Assembly: GCA_036345935.2 (NCBI GenBank)
Contig: JADWOT020000004.1
Location: 1,371,087-1,435,086, forward strand
DNA from: Taenia hydatigena
Lineage: Eukaryota > Platyhelminthes > Cestoda > Cyclophyllidea > Taeniidae
Direction of reading: 5' to 3'
Length of the DNA stretch: 64,000 nt
Shown: one piece after another, positions 53,801-63,293 of the stretch
Numbering within the stretch: position 1 is the first letter of the stretch
Layout of the letters: every line of letters begins with the position of its first letter
Position numbers and translations under genes: made by a program
The notes under the pieces: generated by a model
What the model saw: the letters and a program-made list of their open reading frames with translations, nothing else
What the model was told of the DNA's origin: nothing
The model's database searches: none

Positions 53801-56800
53801 CGCTTATGTCAACTGCATAATAAAATCAGACATTGGGATTGGAAAAGTCATCGACAAATCAGATAGAGCTGAAGCCATACCAAACAACCCCTGAGGCCTT
53901 CGCTTTACACAAAATTAACAACTCACGAAGTCGGGTGATCAATTAACCCCGAGGCAAGCGTCAGGAGGGGTCCTGTGGCGGGAGACAGCTCTCCAGCCGC
54001 TCGTTCAAGCAGACGCCAAACACAGTGCACCAAATGGTGGCCCACGGCATTGCTATGCCCAATAAGAAGATCACGAGGGAGGGCGAGGAGAGCATTGCAC
54101 GCGGCACAGCGAAGATCCTCCTCCCCTGCCTCTGTCTCCATCCTTCCCTTTATGACGTCACTACTGCTGGTGTCGCATGGTGGAAAGAGGACGTCCGTAA
54201 GGGGACCGTAGACTAAAGGCAAGAGATCTGTTGCAAGATCCTACAAAAAAGTCGGAAGAAGGACGTGATAGCCTACCGCAGCGCACCACAAATGCCGGGA
54301 ATCCATCACCTTCAATGAGATGATTGATGCAATACCCACAAAATTACATACACTTCGAGCTGAAAGAAGGTAGTTAAGCCCCAGCAACCCGCCATGCACC
54401 ACCATCCAATTGACCTTGGGCGTACGGGAGCGCTTCATTGGCTCCTGACGTTGACGACGGAGGAGACAGACGAGACAGAGGAGGTGTTGCACTGCCAGTC
54501 GCACCTGCTCCACGTCCAAGTGGAGACACAGCACACCCAGTAGCTGTGCCGCTGTCTGACGAACAGGGGCCACCACCTAGGTACAAACCAGAGGAATAAA
54601 AGCGCTCGCCAAATCGGGAGTAGTCTGTCAACTGAATGATATGCTCTTTGTACATTTTGACAGCGAATCCTCTTGAGTAAGATTCAAACATCTCGCCCTG
54701 GAGAGGACCTTCGTTCTTGGTTCGTGGGTGGTCTATAAATCACCGACTATGTGATGACCACAAGGGACGCCCAGGAGGATACATTTTAAATACGCAATTT
54801 CGGCGTCCTTTTTCATTCACAACCCACTAAGCATTCTGCACACATTCACTACAGTTTTACCGACAATTGAGCGTTAACGTATTTAGGGAAGGCCCAAACA
54901 GTGAATTGGCACTATAAAGCGAAAACTCACAAATTTCATCCAGAAATTAAATGCGCGAGCCAACTTCTCTGGGCCGACGAGACTTTTGTAGGCGGTAGAA
55001 AACTGCTCTGACGTGCAGGTTTGCGATTTTGAAGTGGCGGGCTGGTAAGGATTGTTTCAACTAGACTTAAGTACACCTTTCGTACAGGTAAAGTTGCGGA
55101 ATTTGTATTTTTGACAGTTCGAAGTTTTTACAACTATAATTCCTTCAAAGACACCCTGAATATGAGATGCTCAATCAACATTCTTTGTGAGCTCACACTG
55201 AACAGGCTAATCAGTGAATTAGTTATTAAATGTTCACAAAGGAACTGATCAAGCTTGGAAGGCACTCCATTCCACATAGCATTTCGCATGTCAATAGCTT
55301 TTTAAGGGGTGTATTTACTCAAAAGTGAAATCCACACAAAAAAGTGCGCAGTACTGCGCAACCCTCCAGTGAATTCCTTCCGCTTCTGCCCTTTAAGTTT
55401 AAGTTCTAAACATTTCCAAAGACTTCAGGCCTTTCGATTTGTCCAGCATTTGCCCCGTTTGCATGATCAATACTAATTGCCTCCTACTGACCGATCGAGA
55501 TCATTTAATCCCCAGACTCGGTGGCATTACTGACCTGCGACGAACCTCCCGCCGTCGAGTTCTACAAGCGCAGTCATGTACAAGATGCTTCTCTTACATA
55601 GCAACCGGCTATCCACTGTCATATCATACAAAGGAGATGAAAGGTATCGAGTATAGTAGTCCATTTAGCGCCAAATTGCCAATGTATACGTCCTTGTACG
55701 GCCATATTAATAATCACAGTGAAAGCCAGGGGAGTTGGTAGCATAGGTGGAATTAATAAAATTTTAATACAAACCATCGAATTAGGTTTTTGGATTCAAC
55801 TTGCTACTCCCTACAGGCAAGGGCCGGGCAAGTTTGGCCTCGGCACGAACCGAAAAAAACACCCCTTTTCAAGAACTCACCACATCGCAGGCGAAGTCGG
55901 AAAACTGATCCAGCGCAAGGGTGCAGAGAACGCGCACAACCACGTCTTCAAGGTAAACACGATTGGCCGCCCGGTTCTGAGGAGGTGCCAAAAAAGGAGA
56001 GGGATTAAAAGAAAAGTTCGTTTCTTTTTCAAACAAACAGTCCTACAGTCTTACCAGTGTCAACAGTTTTGTGCCTGCATGCAGACAATTGCAACTTTGT
56101 TTATTTGGTTGACATGAGTCATTTTTAACTGTTAAAACAGCTTAAGTCAGCCATTTGAGGGCTTCAGTGGCCTATATTTCACACGAATTTTACCGTTTCC
56201 TTCGGTTATACCGTGGAGAATTAGAGCGAGGTGCAGCAAGGAAAGACGTGTCCTGTTCTCATAGATGAGCTCCCAACCTCCAGTCAAGAGTGACTTCTCT
56301 TTTGGTAGGAACGAAACGATAGGAAGATGACAAGATGGGAACACCGAGTTTTTAGTGCCTGTATATAATATTTTGCTGCTTTGAGGAAGCCGGTGACAGA
56401 GGTACACGTCTACGCGATTGTTTCAACGGCATTCAATAAAGCCATTAGCCTCATTAACGCATTTGGCAACTTTACGAAACAGTTCACAAAATGTGACGGG
56501 AAAAATTTCAAGTTTTCCACTATGAGCACCAGAAGAGCATTTACAGACTAGTAGGTGCAGCTACAATGGCAGTACGACTTCCGAAAAGGATACATTCAGC
56601 AGAACTTCAATGGCATGATATGATACGTCTAGATGGACGAAAACTTGACGAAAGGGGGGGGGGGGGAGACCCACCGAAAAAGTAATTAGAAAAAGAAATA
56701 ATTTAACTTTGGGGAAAAATCGTATTAAAAATAGCGCGAAAATGGATAAGTCAAGTTCAACTTTTGTGCCTATCAAACAGTACATCCATGGGTCAAATAA

Positions 56801-59800
56801 ACAACTTCATCTGTTTTTTTGCGCTGCTTTCGATAGGCTCATTTCGACACCCACCCATGTATTCCAGCAATATCTACATCGCCGCATTATTACTTCATCC
56901 ATCCATTCATCTATGCCTTAACCTGGCCATCTATTCAATCATTCATTCACCTAAGCAACTATTCGTTTATCCATTCACCCTTCTCATGGCTAAAACTTCA
57001 AAAAATCCACTCAATCCTGCTTTTTCTTGATATTCCTTGTTAGCGATCCTCCTTTTAAAACACAAAAAATCAAACTGCTTAGGACTAAGCATCATATAAC
57101 AATCAAAATAGGACCTCATTTGAAAACCCATAAAACTAACCTACAGATGAAAGAAGAAAATAGTTAAAATCAAGAGATAACGTTCTAAACAAAAGCTGAT
57201 AAACTTGGATTGGAAACTGTGAAGTTGTGCAACAAATGCCAATAAAAGTCAACGAACCACTTCTTCGGCGGCGCCATTTCTGGCACCAGCTTGACGCGTG
57301 TGTTGGGGAAAGGCAAGCAGCTCGCGAAGACCCGAAGCGGCACCATGGCGGGTCTCCCAACGACAGTTCCACAAATCAGCTAGGAGACGCACGCACATAC
57401 TGTTCAACGGCCAGTCCGTCTTCGCTGCTGCTGCTGCTGCCACTGCGACCGAAGCCGCCTCCGTCTTCAAAGTCGTTGTTCTGTAGAGAAGGTTGAGAGA
57501 TAAGAAAATTGGGGGCTCCTATTGACACTGGATGTGTGCGTGTTCCAACCTGGAGCATAAAACTGCTGACGAACACTCCAATACACTTAAAAGCGTGAAG
57601 TAGTCGGGAACCTCAACAGAATAAACAATATCCGGGGATTCATCTGTGGAGAATCGAGTGTCGATAGAGAAATCTCCAGTGCTGCACTTGGAAATTGAAG
57701 CTCTCGAAACTGAAGATGAAGTAGAAAACGACTGAATACCAAGGACATGTGCATTTCGTTACACCCAACAACCAAATAGATTATCTATTTTACATCGAAT
57801 AAACACAACGGGATAAAAACTGAGGCTGGAGACCATTAAGGAGGAGCATTATAAAAAAAGTGAACTAAGTAGTGAACTTTATGCCTACTTTTAAGCGCAT
57901 TCGACGAACAACAGCAACAACAATAACATTCCAAAATTTAAAAAGAATTACAAAGTGCAGACGGTTTGAAAGCAATCTCACTGCTAGGACGTAGACAGAA
58001 GACGAGACCTCTCTTTCCATTTGGGTCAAATAAAGATCCTGACCTACAGTTCCTCTTATTCCATCTATAAAATCAAAGCTGAAGAGGTAACCGCTGTTAA
58101 AAACTTGATTGCCTCCACACACACACACAAGTTCGCAGCCAAACACACTCGGCTTAGGAATTACACATTTAAATGCCGCAGGATAGTAATCAGTACCGTC
58201 ACACTTGTACAGAGGTAGATGCATTTCTGGTGCGTTGAGACCAGGGTTTTTGACGCCTCCAAGAGGCAATTGACTTTAATTCCACTCTACTCACCACACG
58301 TTAGTGCATGTAAAAAAATTCACTTATGAATAAGGCATTTTCTAAACTAAGCACACTTTCATTCACTGAAGCAGCATTTCATTGCAATGTCGCTTTGCCA
58401 AGGCTTTGAGCCTTCTACTCATTCGTGAATCCCGGAAATACAAACATTGCATGCATCGGTTTTGAGCACGTCTCCTGCATCTTCTCTATCCGTGACGCCT
58501 CAGACGCAGTAGTCTCCACTTGGAACGGAAAGAATTCATGGAAATCACTTATTTCTTTGCTAATTATTTGTTGTGTTATTAGGACAGTGCTCATTCCACT
58601 CCCGAAACGATGGAGCTTGACATTGGTGTAGAATGAATTTCCTCGCTCGCTTCTCGTTGGCTCTTTCAGCTTGCGTGCTAAGGAAACTTTGCGCTGGATT
58701 CGTCCCTAATTCGAACGGCAAAGTGCTAATCACTTGACCTGAAAAGAATGGCATGATTCATCTGTCAATTCCATCTGATAACAATCCTTTCAAAGGAGGA
58801 AATGTGACCTGAGCTGGCAAGAACTAGTCCTTACAATTCATCCCCAAATGTAAGTGAAGTTGATCTTTTTTGGAAAAAGATGCTTAATTTAGGAAAGTAG
58901 AAATGACGGTTCACTTAAGGCTGAGCATTCTCAGCTCAGTTATCCCAACGACGCACGCTTATTATCCAAACGTCCATTTTATATCCGACTGAGAGGACTG
59001 CTGGATTATTGAGGTGTAGTTATGGTGAGTCAGTTTTTTTCGGCTAATGTTGGTAGAATTGAAGCGTAGATTAAACTAAGATAGAGTCACGATCGCAAGA
59101 TCGGGACGACTCCGTACAAACTGCCAATTTCAAGCGAAAAGAGAAGCCTAAAATAATGGTCACACTTAAAAACTAAATTGAAAGACAACGTTCTCATTCA
59201 TTAATGAAAGATGCTAACATCCGCCTCTTGTCGCAATGATACGGAGCATTTGACAAAATCAGGAAGTAAACAATGATGCATTCCATCATCCATAAACACT
59301 GATTTGTCACCAGCTACACTACGAAACGTTTTACCGTCTGAAGCTAGCAACCCATTTCCAGCCATCTCTGTTCCCATCTCCTCATTTCTATCTTTCCCAT
59401 TTCTCAGGCCACTATTCCGTGTTTTCCAAGAAGACGTACGAACCATCAATTTGTGCACTAACCAATGCAACATTGTGGACAATGACGTGACTCATCGCTT
59501 CCCCCCCTCCCACCCACCTACCCACCCAAAATTGCTTTCTTGTGGTTTAGCCTTGTGGTTTCAGTTTGTGTGCCATCTTGCGTTGCCTAGTGGGCACAAC
59601 AACACCATTCACTAGTCCTGACGCCTCCACAACAAAGAGCCTACCCTCCACCGCCTACCACTTGCGTGACCTCACAGCACATCAAGTAGATAAATCACGG
59701 TCCTGAAGTCTTCGGTTCTCACAAAGTTAACACCCCACAGTTAACAATTCCGTCTGCATTAACCCCTCCTCTCCCCCCCCCCACACACACACACGCACAC

Positions 59801-62800
59801 ACACAAAGCAGTCTTATGGAAATAAAGCGATCCGTGTCTCAGAAGTCTAGTTTTGTTAGCCACCAGTCGAGTAGTGGGTGGATCGCTTGAGAATAGCTAA
59901 TCATATCTTCACCCTTTCACTCTACGAGCGTTGTAGCAAGGCTATCACGCGCAACGAGTTAGTAAATGTCAACAAACAATTCAAAATGCATGAACTCTCG
60001 ACAAGTCGTTGTGACAAGGAAGATCAGAAAGCGGCCAGTTTTTAATTACCAACAGTACTTTAAATGATCGTAACAAATCACAAAAGCATCAGAAATACGC
60101 TAACCTGGGTCAAAAGAGATCTAATTTAGGCAAATTCTAGGTTCCATTCAGCTGTACTGAAAAATAGGGACATTAAAGACTGGCACTTTAAAAAGAAAAC
60201 ACAATCGAGTAACGCTTCCCTCAGAAATACTTTCCGTGTGTATGAGTGACTCGACCAGTCAGACTTAATTTTGTGCACAGAAATGAGAGTGGATGATGAA
60301 GAGGGAGGAGTTGACTTACTTTGAGCGCTTGGCATTCTTATAGGCCTGCTTGACACTTTCCTAAAAAAAAATAAACCATTGCTCTAAATACCTGAACAAA
60401 AACGTGTGCCAAAACCAAAATTGTTACTTTGATGCCCTCGTGCTGACCCCATAGGGTCAAGGAGTGCGCACACAGGTATGCGTGTGTGTTTTTGATATCA
60501 AACGGCCTCACCGTGGTAGCCCCAACAACGGTGGGACTAAGGCAGCTAAGCTAATGGTAGTGCAGGCTACAAGCATCCGTGCTGACAGAGCGGGGGAAGT
60601 GACGAGCAATGGCGCATCAAGTACATTCCAAGCTATGAAGTTGGGTAAATCCAAGGCCCGTTGGGAATTCAAATGTCCAATAAATGATCCGTGACATTGC
60701 TGATGGAAAAGTTGCGGCAATGGTTTGTTGTAACGGCGTATTTAGAAATGCCATTTGTGACCTTGGATGAGAACACAAAGCACTTAATAGGGATGTAGTG
60801 TTGACTTTTTGTGACAAGTTTACCATCATTTGAGACAACTGAAGGACCTTTGTTCTAATTGCATCTGTCATGATGTTAAGCATTTCAGCTATTTGCGATT
60901 CAAAGTTCACATTGATACCAGAAAGCTCTGCTACCAGTCATAAACAGGTCTTACGAACACAATGACAACAAAACTACCTTCAGACTCGAGCGATGTATTA
61001 GTGCCTTCCACAATTAAATCGGTCACAAATGTTTTAGTCAAAGAACTCAACAACTTACCCACAATTAGGCCATTCGGTGTGGAAGAGGGTTTGAGCCATC
61101 TAAGCTCCTAGTCTTCAATGTGTGGAAAATAAACCCGCCTCACACCCGCATGCCTTGTGATGCGTACTTAACTACGTAGCTCTCTAGTCTCCAGAGTTTC
61201 CACTTCCATCACGCCTTCCAACTCTTCTGTTCATGAACAGCAAATCATTCTTCAACGTTCGTATACCATGTTACGAAGTGGCTCTAGCACTATGGCTATC
61301 AATTTCCCGAAAGCGATTCACCATTGCAAAAGACTACGGAATGAATTCTACGATATATGAACAAAATCGTTCCCCCCACGTCAAAGGGGCTGGTAAAGGA
61401 GTTGGTAGAAATATGAAGTAAAAGAGAAAATTGAGGTTGTGATTCTTATTCAGAAGGTAAATTAAATTATTATAGTCTGTAAAATTTAAAAAGTTTGTGT
61501 AAAAATCAAAAACCGAAAACAATCCAAAAAGAACATACACTTGACAGGTCAGGAATTTCACCATCAGGATTTGCCTCCAAGGCAGATTCAATCACTCTAG
61601 TCAACAAAAGATTTGTATCCTTTACACATTGCCTAGCGCATAAACTACATGGCGTGATTGTTCGCATCAGACCAAGGAGGACTTCGGGTTACATTTAATG
61701 TCTATTGCCTTGATACCAACCACGTTCCTGACAAGCCAACCTACGGCATGGACCCCGATAAGAAGACCCGGCTGGCACCTATACGGTGTTTAGTGTTACA
61801 TCGCTATAAAATTACGCCCACACGATGCCAAAGGGCATCTTTCCGCATAATCCACGTAGAAGAAAGGCACTCCCTTCAACTATATGCTACTGAAGAAGCC
61901 CTTCCGCCTCCCTGGTTCCGAGCTCCGATCATGCCACCAGTCTCTTACGCCTTCTGGAATTTGGCAACGACACTACCTTCCAACCAGACGTGCTCTGTGT
62001 CTCCCCGCTGTAACTCAAATAATAAAACTCTAAGGTCGCCAAGCAGATCACACACACTTTACCTGTTGAAGCAGCCAACACTACAAACTGTCAGTAGAAA
62101 CAAGCCTACTGCGAAATCCACTTCTACAAGACCCTATGCCTCCAGAATTTGGGAAAGAACGTGGTTCTGCACTTCGCGGGGAATCATGTGACTGTCTGGT
62201 GTTAGCAAAGCAAGATGATAATCGCTTGGTATTTGGAGGTATCTCAAACTACGGGAGATGAGGTTATGTGGCGTCTTCCTCGCGCTTTCCCAATCTAAAG
62301 TGCTGATCTCTTCATTGCTGTGAATGGCCGCATAGCATCTCGCGTTGTACTTCAAGAATACAGAGGAGAGTGATTCAATGATCCTGACACCGAACAGGAT
62401 CAATAAATAGCAGCATCAAGCATCAGTCTTTCAGTAAGGCATGATCATAAACGCACTTTCTAAAATTCCTTTCTGCGTGATACATCGTTCTACTACCACA
62501 TACCACGCCTTCACGTGTTGCACATACAAAAGTAGTAAAAAAGTTGCCGCAGCTCTTGAGCTGGAATGAAAAATCCGATCTGCCGTGAGGCAGACAAGCT
62601 CAACTCACATACATTAAGTTCAACTTACATTTCACGTCACGAGGGCGGGTTAAAAATAGGGGAAAAGTGGTGCCAAGGGCGAGGGGCACCACAGTAGATT
62701 TTTAACAAAAATAATGGAACTGTAGAGTGCTTCAAAACAGATTTGAATTTCCCAAGTGGGTTGGGAACAAGCCTACATCCAGATTAACATGCATTATAAC

Positions 62801-63293
62801 GCTTTCAGGGACAATCCGGGCACTACACCCATTTTATGCTGCTACAATTTGAGTATACCCTAACGAAAACAATCGGCCTTTCAAGGGACTGGTAAAAGTG
62901 AAGAGTACTATAACACGGACCGATTTCTTCATTTTATTCACACAAGGGTGTTAGTATCCCTAACACCCAAAAGATAGCAGGAATGGGATGACCAACGGCC
63001 GCAACTCCTGAGTAGGTAATAGTGTCAAATACATCTTTAGCCTCCCCGAGTAACCTCTCATCGACCTACCATGACACTGGTGGACGTGGCTGCACTCTCA
63101 TTTTCATCGCTACCATCGCTGTCTGCTAAATCCGCCTCCGAAATGAGACTGGAGATGGAAGTAGCGGGATTGGCTTCCAAAAGGTTGCAAATGAAAGTGC
63201 CAGCCTGGCCTTCCAAACCCAGCTGTCGATTCATCTCGCGTCTGTCTAGAAGGACGTCAACATTAGTCACTGCTGACGAAACACCTTCTTTGG
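35320..63293 (-). CDS. BTAF1: BTAF1/Mot1: TBP-associated Swi2/Snf2 ATPase (5' end outside window)
   Basis: 28 minus-strand exons: 63070-63293, 61539-61619 (tentative), 60320-60360, 57261-57480, 55881-55976, 54352-54576, 53927-54240, 52785-52983, 52004-52108, 51253-51405, 50056-50156 (or 50144), 48762-49120, 47633-47723, 46360-46569, 45344-45681, 43874-44022, 43493-43790, 42757-43181, 41792-42091, 41038-41196, 40504-40808, 39505-39585, 39334-39397, 38284-38494, 37694-37824, 36953-37218, 36334-36540, 35320-35881 (TAG). All junctions are GT-AG and phases agree, giving about 1,970 residues. HEAT repeats come first (WETRHGAASGLREL, VVAPVRQTAAQLLGVL, HGGLLGLNYLL), then a full Snf2 motor (DDLGLGKT, LDEGH, LTGTPVQN, TTAVGGLGLNLTGADT, AMDRAHRIGQRR). 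DEGH rather than DEAH is typical of Mot1. Known role: ATP-driven removal and redistribution of TBP on promoters in the nucleus. The human N-terminal region (about 150 residues) should be encoded right of 64000. Confidence 0.95.
35930..36260 (+). repeat. Degenerate CATY/CCATTCATC low-complexity tract in BTAF1 intron
   Basis: Plus strand rich in ATCCATCC, CATTCATC, CATCCATCCATCTATGCATC and related tetramers without exact periodicity. It lies in the intron between 35881 and 36334. Confidence 0.65.
36334..36540 (-). CDS. BTAF1: BTAF1 exon: QLLIDCG segment with Gly-rich insert
   Basis: Encodes RQLLIDCGFGDSRSS, a Gly/Asn-rich insert (SGGGDGNGGGG) and QHRALIFFQTKKMLNLVTRL, the start of RecA lobe 2 (human QLLLDCGLG...QHRILIFCQLKSMLDIVE). 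The insert sits where metazoan BTAF1 also has a variable loop, but its glycine run looks lineage-specific. Confidence 0.93.
36953..37824 (-). CDS. BTAF1: BTAF1 exons 37694-37824 and 36953-37218: inter-lobe region
   Basis: The first exon gives QQALEELHRIVMPFVLRRLK, EEVLQDLPPKVIQDYLCNMT and PLQ (conserved LRRxK...LPPKxxQDY block at the end of RecA lobe 1). The second gives SKLYETFSKTLEG, KYLLAVCNHPSLVLSPEHPL and KLMAL, leading into the next lobe (human QLYEDFAKS...LRKLCNHPALVLTPQHP). The junction falls after PLQ in phase 0. Confidence 0.93.
38284..38494 (-). CDS. BTAF1: BTAF1 exon: motif III
   Basis: Begins LSCAVKRLRARHRLILTGTP, then VQNRVGELWSLFDFLMPGFL and RFARPLLATRDP, against human LSKAVKQLTANYRIILSGTP and onward. 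The start was chosen at AAAAAG|CTTTCG (38494): it keeps phase 0 with NAKSK of the previous exon and restores the conserved K-L-S-x-A-V. The inner AG at 38482 would shift the frame. Confidence 0.94.
39334..39585 (-). CDS. BTAF1: BTAF1 exons 39505-39585 and 39334-39397: Walker B DEGH
   Basis: The first exon encodes LQKSILDRCNLLITTYEVIR and SDIAFFQ; the second KTFWEYLVLDEGHVIKNAKS plus K. They correspond to human HNLIVASYDVVRNDIDFF and FNYCVLDEGHIIKN. The catalytic DExx box is DEGH. Junction CA|A restores Gln. Confidence 0.94.
39600..40460 (+). repeat. Degenerate CATT/CATC low-complexity tract in BTAF1 intron
   Basis: Nearly the whole intron between exons 39505-39585 and 40504-40808 is built of imperfect ATTCATCC/TCATTCAT/CCATTCA words on the plus strand. 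No coding frame. Confidence 0.7.
40504..40808 (-). CDS. BTAF1: BTAF1 exon: Walker A / motifs I and Ia
   Basis: EGVNWLLFLKHYGLNGILAD, then DLGLGKTLQTICAL with the nucleotide-binding GLGKT, a basic species-specific loop (SHHGRSNRSRCHGHRKSATK) and motif Ia SLVVCPATLCAHWHAEVTRF. It follows ...ELRPYQQ of exon 41038-41196, completing the Q-motif-like LRxYQQ(D/E)GVN of Snf2 ATPases. Confidence 0.95.
41038..44022 (-). CDS. BTAF1: BTAF1 exons 43874-44022 to 41038-41196: C-terminal HEAT block
   Basis: Five exons. Exon 43874-44022 holds an acidic linker (KALEGSEGEDVCLTALLMKQ). Exon 43493-43790 has QLRRCGSLMTLVVLLQTF and LAQRLPTLWQLLWLEPL, equivalent to human RRGAEFALTTIVKHF...LPHLWDAMVGPL. Exon 42757-43181 is rich in Ala/Ser/Thr and much diverged; its donor and acceptor were chosen by phase and are the least certain of the gene. 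Exon 41792-42091 has HFADTRSDVRLLASNVFTKL and LVLLPLE (human SDQTDSVRFMATQCFATLIRLMPLE). Exon 41038-41196 links to the motor (REKGRHFVQCLL, HAELRPYQQ). Confidence 0.8.
43200..43440 (+). repeat. Degenerate GATGGATGAATG tract in BTAF1 intron
   Basis: Opposite-strand version of the tracts at 36 and 40 kb (GATGGATTGAAT, GGTGGATGAATC, GAATGAATTAG) in the intron upstream of exon 42757-43181. Confidence 0.55.
45344..49120 (-). CDS. BTAF1: BTAF1 exons 48762-49120 to 45344-45681: central HEAT repeats
   Basis: Exon 48762-49120 contains a Gly/Ser insert (GGGGGSSGTSGG), then LLEHVVAGTHLRDRLGMQRF and NVVYYEEILG. Exon 47633-47723 is AFKTMHEDCHRLRALCETTR. Exon 46360-46569 includes ELEFEELQRALQKAQLSVSR. Exon 45344-45681 has TPGRLTPLIRPFMDTIRG, matching human LPEKLNPIIKPLMETIKK. 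Phases 1, 2, 2 and 1 across the junctions restore sensible codons each time. Confidence 0.87.
48110..48745 (+). repeat. Degenerate GATGGATG/GGATGGGT tract in BTAF1 intron
   Basis: Long irregular array of GGATG, GAATGAATG, TGGGTGGATGGG and GTAAATGG words in the intron between exons 47633-47723 and 48762-49120. On the minus strand it stays open next to exon 48762, giving His/Ser/Pro-rich translation that I regard as non-coding. Confidence 0.65.
50056..54576 (-). CDS. BTAF1: BTAF1 exons 54352-54576 to 50056-50156: N-terminal HEAT repeats (second half)
   Basis: Exon 54352-54576: VVAPVRQTAAQLLGVLCLHL and WMVVHGGLLGLNYLLSARS. Exon 53927-54240: DLATDLLPLVYGPLTDVLF and AACNALLALPRDLL. Exon 52785-52983: HHSSSDIRRTAVHTLDSLLS. 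Exon 52004-52108: MEPSLLECVFEQLFHRVLFE. Exon 51253-51405: LWHRLVSAVPVGLLAQATLD and FWLCQAMQPASMPF (human AWLCLMMQPSHLPID). Exon 50056-50156: TFYIGGCELGAASERVRQSL. The 50156 start is uncertain: GAAG|GAG and CTCAG|ACC are both in phase. Confidence 0.88.
55881..63293 (-). CDS. BTAF1: BTAF1 exons 63070-63293 to 55881-55976: N-terminal part
   Basis: Exon 63070-63293: VDVLLDRREMNRQLGLEGQA then an acidic tail (human RQRKLLQKKLGLNMGE). Exon 61539-61619 (ESALEANPDGEIPDLSS) is tentative. The 41-nt exon 60320-60360 reads ESVKQAYKNAKRS, like the basic NRQKNKAKR segment. Exon 57261-57480 has an Ala run (AVAAAAAAK) then MCVRLLADLWNCRWETRHGA, the first strongly conserved HEAT unit that contacts TBP in Mot1. 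Exon 55881-55976 is YLEDVVVRVLCTLALDQFSD (human LEDLVIRLLCVFALDRFGD). Confidence 0.85.
56654..56666 (+). repeat. G13 homopolymer in BTAF1 intron
   Basis: Thirteen consecutive G after CGAAA. Likely length-variable and error-prone in sequencing. Confidence 0.9.
56840..57000 (+). repeat. Degenerate CATYCATT tract in BTAF1 intron
   Basis: CATCCATCCATTCATC, ATCATTCATTCACC and TATCCATTCACC words on the plus strand in the intron between exons 55881-55976 and 57261-57480. Confidence 0.55.
59268..59996 (+). repeat. Dispersed repeat, copy 2 (in BTAF1 intron)
   Basis: Partner of 33265-33900. It lies in the intron between exons 57261-57480 and 60320-60360. It includes AACATTGTGGACAATGACGT and CAGTTAACAATTCCGTCTGC. 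It contains a C-rich then CA-rich simple repeat (59772-59806) that copy 1 lacks. Confidence 0.7.
59772..59806 (+). repeat. C tract plus (CA)n microsatellite
   Basis: A run of ten C followed by ACACACACACACGCACACACACA inside dispersed-repeat copy 2. Confidence 0.9.

Noticed and set aside
54374..54691. Minus-strand frame containing SRFGERFYSS, resembling the BTAF1 DRFGDF motif just before VVAPVR
   Set aside because: It is in a different frame from VVAPVR with room for only a 12-nt intron. The true partner (LDQFSDFACDV, exon 55881-55976) fits in frame and phase.
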